Shown here: piece by piece, positions 60,122-64,000 of the stretch
Layout of the letters: each line of letters starts with the position of its first letter
Numbering within the stretch: position 1 is the first letter of the stretch
Source: Chalara sp. BL73
Lineage: Eukaryota > Ascomycota > Leotiomycetes > Helotiales
Assembly: GCA_918026815.1 (NCBI GenBank)
Contig: CAKJVC010000068.1
Location: forward strand, 1,860,001 to 1,924,000
Reading direction: 5' to 3'
Length of the DNA stretch: 64,000 bases
Position numbers and translations under genes: made by a program
The notes under the pieces: model-generated
The model's database searches: none
Told to the model about the DNA's origin: nothing
Seen by the model: only the letters and a program-made list of their open reading frames with translations

Positions 60122-60463
60122 CGAATCAGATCCACTGAAATAAGAGTTAGGCACTGTGGCTCTGTGAAGATCGAGGAGGTCGTTTTTCTGACGTGTGTGG
60201 TATTAGCCGCACTTTATTCTCACTAAATCAGCGCCTTTATAGCGCGTATAAATTATTTCACGCAAGGAGACGAGGGTCTGACGATATTGTTGTCGAGGCT
60301 ACAAACAGGTCAGCGATGAAATTGAAACTGGGAAGCGCGTTTGTGTTGTGTCGCGACATCATGCTTGATAAGGGCACGGACCACAACTTTAAATATAAGC
60401 AGCCTTGCAGCATTAGGCCCCTTCAAAGCCTGAAGCTTCCAACCCTCCTATGGATTATGGATC
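60122..60463. promoter_or_regulatory. Divergent NSE4-VPS34 promoter
   Basis: 342 bp between two start codons. An acceptor-like tatttcag lies just upstream of the NSE4 start, so a 5'-leader intron is possible there. No named site could be assigned. Confidence 0.5.
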
Positions 60464-63332
60464 ATGGAACCCTTCTCTTTTGCAAGTTCAGAAGCTCTGA
60501 TAAAGCTTCCTGTGGGTATTAGAATGTAAGTTCTTGAGCTTAGTGCTGTTTATTATGGCTAAGATCCGTATAGTGTCAGTCTTGAAGGAGAGCAAACGCC
60601 AGTACCTTTCTCTACCTTGATACGAAGACCAGATCTTCGACATATCGGATCCAACTTAAGTGCTCACTCAGATCTTTATGTCACCGTACAGTTATGGGCC
60701 GATTCAAAACCTCTCACTGTCCCTGTGCAAACACCGTATAAACCATTCAAAAACGAAAGAAGGTTAGTGGGAAGACAGGAACATGTAATCTTATTAGACA
60801 AGATGCTAACATTCCTTTAGATGGAATGAATGGCTCAGTCTGCCTATCAAGTACTCTTCCTTGCCATTAAGTGCTCAACTAGCTATCACAATATGGGATT
60901 TATCGCCTACAGGAGGGCCTGGGGCCCATGGTCATGCTATTCCATTCGGAGGAACTACGATTGCACTATTTGACAAGGACAATCAGTTACAGAAAGGCCG
61001 ACAGAAATGCTATGTTCATCGTGGGAAAACCGCGGATGGCCTCGATTCGTCTACCACTCCCGCAATCATACCAACCACGCGGCAGAATGGATCTAGAAGG
61101 AAGGATAGTGTCGGGATAACCAACAAGGAGAGTGAGGAAATGGACCGATTAGAAAAGCTATTCAAGAAGCATGAAATGGGAGAAATACCGCGGGTTGATT
61201 GGCTAGATCAATTAGTGTTTCGTACGGTTGAGAAGAGGGGAATTCAAGCAACGACCTATTCCATGAAGACAATGCAGGGTCGGAAGACTAAGGATATTGA
61301 ACCTGCCTTAAATCTAGATGGACAGGAAAGCACCATAACAGAGGCAGCCAAAAGCGGTGACTACGTCGACAACGCAAGATTCACATTAAATATTGAACTT
61401 CCACGTTTTGATTTCCCGGTTGTCTTTGCCGATCATGAATACCCACCACCTCCAATCTCATCAATGCAACATATTTCTGGATCCCAATCCACGATAAATT
61501 TGAAGCCTCCTCCGGAAGTTCAATATGGCCCGGGTATAAATGGTCTTGGAGACAACGATGATCATCCATTTGGAGGCAGACTTGTACGCATATATGATCC
61601 GGAGTTGGGCGCAAAAGATAATCCCGCGGAGAACAAGCATCGCCGACTTGTGCGAGGTCATCGAACCGGTGCGCTAGATCGTGATCTGAAGCCGAATCCT
61701 AAAACCAGGGACGAGTTGATGGAAATCATGGCGTATTCTCCAACACATATCCTGTCTCCGGAAGAAAAGGATTTGGTGTGGAAATTCCGCCATCATCTCA
61801 CAAGGGAGAAACGAGGGTTGACGAAGTTCGTTAAGTCTGTCAATTGGGAAGATCCAAGCGAGTCCCGTCAAGCCATCCAAATTCTCGGCAAGTGGGAAAA
61901 GATTGATGTTGATGATGCGCTTGAATTGCTTGGTCCAACTTTTGACAATGCGGCAGTCAGAGCATATGCCGTTGACCGTCTCCGTCAAGCTGATGACGAT
62001 GAGCTCCTGTTGTATCTTCTCCAGCTAGTTCAGGCACTTAAGTTTGAGCAAATATCGCCTTTGGAGGATGGTACTCACGATTCTTCGCTTGCCCAATTCC
62101 TTATTTCGCGAGCGACACACAACTTTATGTTGGGAAATTATTTCCATTGGTATCTTATGGTAGAGTGTGACGATAGGAGTGCGGATCAGGGACCAGAATA
62201 TCGTAAGCTGTTTGCCAAAGTGGAGTATGACTTCATGACGGAGTTAGTGAAGCTTCCTGATGGACCAGCTACGCGCAAAACTTTACTGAGGCAAGCCGAG
62301 CTTATTGCCGTTTTATCAAAAATATCTGGAGATGTCAAGCTATTGCGGGATGGCATCCCCAAGAAAGTAGAGAAAGTTAAGCAATTTTTTGCTGATCCCA
62401 AGAACGAAGTACTTATTATCGACCCTCCATTACCACTTCCCTTGGATCCTTCGGTTATGATCACTGGTGTTGAGCCTACAGAAACCAACGTATTTAAATC
62501 ATCGTTGAGTCCGATGATGATAACATTCAAGACGACCACTAAGCAGAAGTATAAGATTATCTTCAAGACTGGTGATGATCTACGGCAAGATCAGCTCGTG
62601 ATCCAAATCATTACACTGATGGACCAATTACTACAGAAAGAGAATCTGGACTTGAAGCTTTCACCATATAAGATCCTTGCCACAAGTACGAGTGCTGGTG
62701 CGGCTCAGTTTGTACCCTCGATGAGTTTAGAAAGCATGAAAATCAAATTCAAAGGGACTAATCCAGTCATGAACTATCTCAGAAACAACAATCCCGATGA
62801 CAGAGCACCCTTAGGCGTGAGAAAGGAAGTACTCGATGTTTACATCAAATCTTGTGCAGGATATTGTGTCATCACTTATCTGCTCGGTGTGGGAGATCGT
62901 CATCTAGATAATCTGCTCCTATCCCCGGATGGCCACTTCTTCCACATTGATTTTGGATATATGCTTGGCAGAGATCCCAAGCCGTTCGCTCCTGCGATGA
63001 AGCTCTCCCCAGAAATGGTTCTAGGCATGGGGGGTTTCGAATCAGAAGGATATCGCCAATTCAAGCAGTATTGCTATACAACTTACACCACGCTCCGCAA
63101 ATCTTCCAATCTTATACTGAACTTGTTCAGTCTGATGGTTGACGCGAACATTCCTGATATTAAGCTAGAGCCAGATAAGGTCGTCCTAAAGGTCAAGGAG
63201 AGATTCTACTTAGAGCTGAGTGAAGAGGATGCTATCCGGCATTTTGAGAGGTTGATTGAGGACAGCACGAACGCTATCTTCCCTCTTGTGATCGACAAAG
63301 TTCACGGGCTAGTGCAGCATTTCAGGGCGTAA
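60464..63332 (+). CDS. VPS34: Class III phosphatidylinositol 3-kinase Vps34, 920 aa
   Basis: Makes PI3P on endosomes and autophagosome precursors; works with Vps15 and Vps30/Atg6. Exons 60464-60525, 60574-60762 and 60821-63332 (introns 48 and 58 nt). The short first exon (MEPFSFASSEALIKLPVGIR) joins VSLEGEQTPVPFSTLIRRPD. The C2 domain includes DLYVTVQLWADSKPLTVPVQ and AQLAITIWDLSPTGG. The helical PIK domain starts around LDRDLKPNPKTRDELMEIMA and includes FVKSVNWEDPSESRQAIQIL. Kinase domain: KTGDDLRQDQLVIQIITLMD, catalytic loop GVGDRHLDNLLL and metal-binding HIDFGYMLGRDPKP. The C-terminus (AIFPLVIDKVHGLVQHFRA) is the membrane-contacting helix. All hallmark residues are present and the length matches fungal orthologues. 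Confidence 0.96.
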
Positions 63333-64000
63333 GCATTTCGGGTCTGGAGTTCAAGGATAAGGGACTTGCCAGGACTTAGCGACTGGCGTCTGGAGTGATG
63401 GGTATTTTGTCTGATGAAGTGCATCAAATACATATATTTTACAGGAGCTTTCCTGCCGTTTGTCATCATTCCACATCGTAATTTCAAGTGAAATATCGTA
63501 ATAGTCCTTTGAAATATTACAAAAACATACCTTAGTCCTTTCCCGTGTTTAAGATTAGTCTCTTGCCTAGAATGCTGACTCCAGCGATCCAATGGATATA
63601 TACCAAGTCGGTGAACCGAGACGCTATTACTCCGTTACAATCAACCATTGAATGTTACAAAACGAGGTCGGATGAATCTATCGAAAGCATAGCTCCTGTT
63701 CATAATGCTGTTCAAGTCAACAACTAATAGCCGAGAACGTGCTCCATGGCTAACCAAAGAGGTAACTATTTCCGTCATTTTTTGGTAGGCAATTTGGAAT
63801 CGGATCTTTTGATGGATTCTAAGAGAGTCGTCAAGTTTACGGGATGTAATTGTGAAATTTTAATCCTTTGGCTACCATTGATATCTAACTGCTCGAGCAG
63901 GAACTTTCAACTGACTCCTACAAGAGGATGTTTGATGACAACTTTTTCGAAACTGATTTTACCCTCCGCGCTAAGTTTCATTGTCTCTAATCCTTCCTGT
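63333..64000. other. 3' flank of VPS34 to window end, nothing recognised
   Basis: A 60-codon frame at 63545-63727 has no family character. The sequence after about 63.75 kb could belong to a gene extending beyond the window. Confidence 0.45.

Noticed and set aside
1..64000. CRISPR arrays, bacterial operons, prophage or viral genes
   Set aside because: No direct-repeat/spacer pattern, no Shine-Dalgarno-led operons, and pervasive spliceosomal introns show eukaryotic nuclear DNA.

Overview
This window is nuclear DNA of a filamentous ascomycete (Pezizomycotina). Genes carry short GT..AG introns, mostly 41-150 nt with CTAAY/CTGAY-like branch sites, and the recognisable proteins are typical fungal orthologues: a CSC1/RSN1 channel, a Pfa5-like palmitoyltransferase, RfeG, an Och1-type GT32 enzyme, a PKA catalytic subunit, Nse4 and Vps34. 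The overall flavour suggests Leotiomycetes, but that placement is inference; no rRNA or tRNA marker is present. All exon models were built by reading splice sites by hand and checking that the exons sum to an open frame.

Layout. 0-10 kb: a small Ser-rich ORF, a 1018-aa CSC1/RSN1-family channel (-), a short basic/charged protein (+) and a 3-exon unknown protein (-). 10-25 kb: a gene-poor stretch holding five small Cys/His-rich genes, all on the minus strand, with a DHHC-family palmitoyltransferase on the plus strand between the fourth and fifth. These five share the pattern W-x-C-x2-C ... C-x2-C-x-H-x-[RK]-C-x2-C and look like divergent local duplicates. This is the most novel part of the window. 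25-35 kb: DNA polymerase eta, an RfeG-like protein, a possible small secreted protein and an Och1-like mannosyltransferase. 36-42 kb: a mitochondrial-type acyl-CoA ligase facing a membrane-anchored 970-aa amidohydrolase (8 exons). 42-48 kb: an ankyrin-repeat pseudogene, a large coiled-coil membrane protein of unknown function, and a 173-bp MITE with near-perfect inverted ends and TA duplications. 48-53 kb: an 11-exon APC permease and a 9-exon cytochrome P450 transcribed divergently from one 632-bp spacer, a possible functional pair. 54-64 kb: a DUF4336-type protein, PKA catalytic subunit, Nse4 and Vps34, with the last two head to head.

Functionally the housekeeping genes cover membrane trafficking (Vps34, palmitoylation), protein glycosylation, DNA repair (Pol eta, Nse4 of the Smc5/6 complex) and cAMP signalling. 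Accessory content is the zinc-binding cluster, the P450/permease pair, the ankyrin relic and the MITE. The long spaces at 9.8-18.5, 22-25 and 32-34 kb contain no ORF that I could tie to a protein family.
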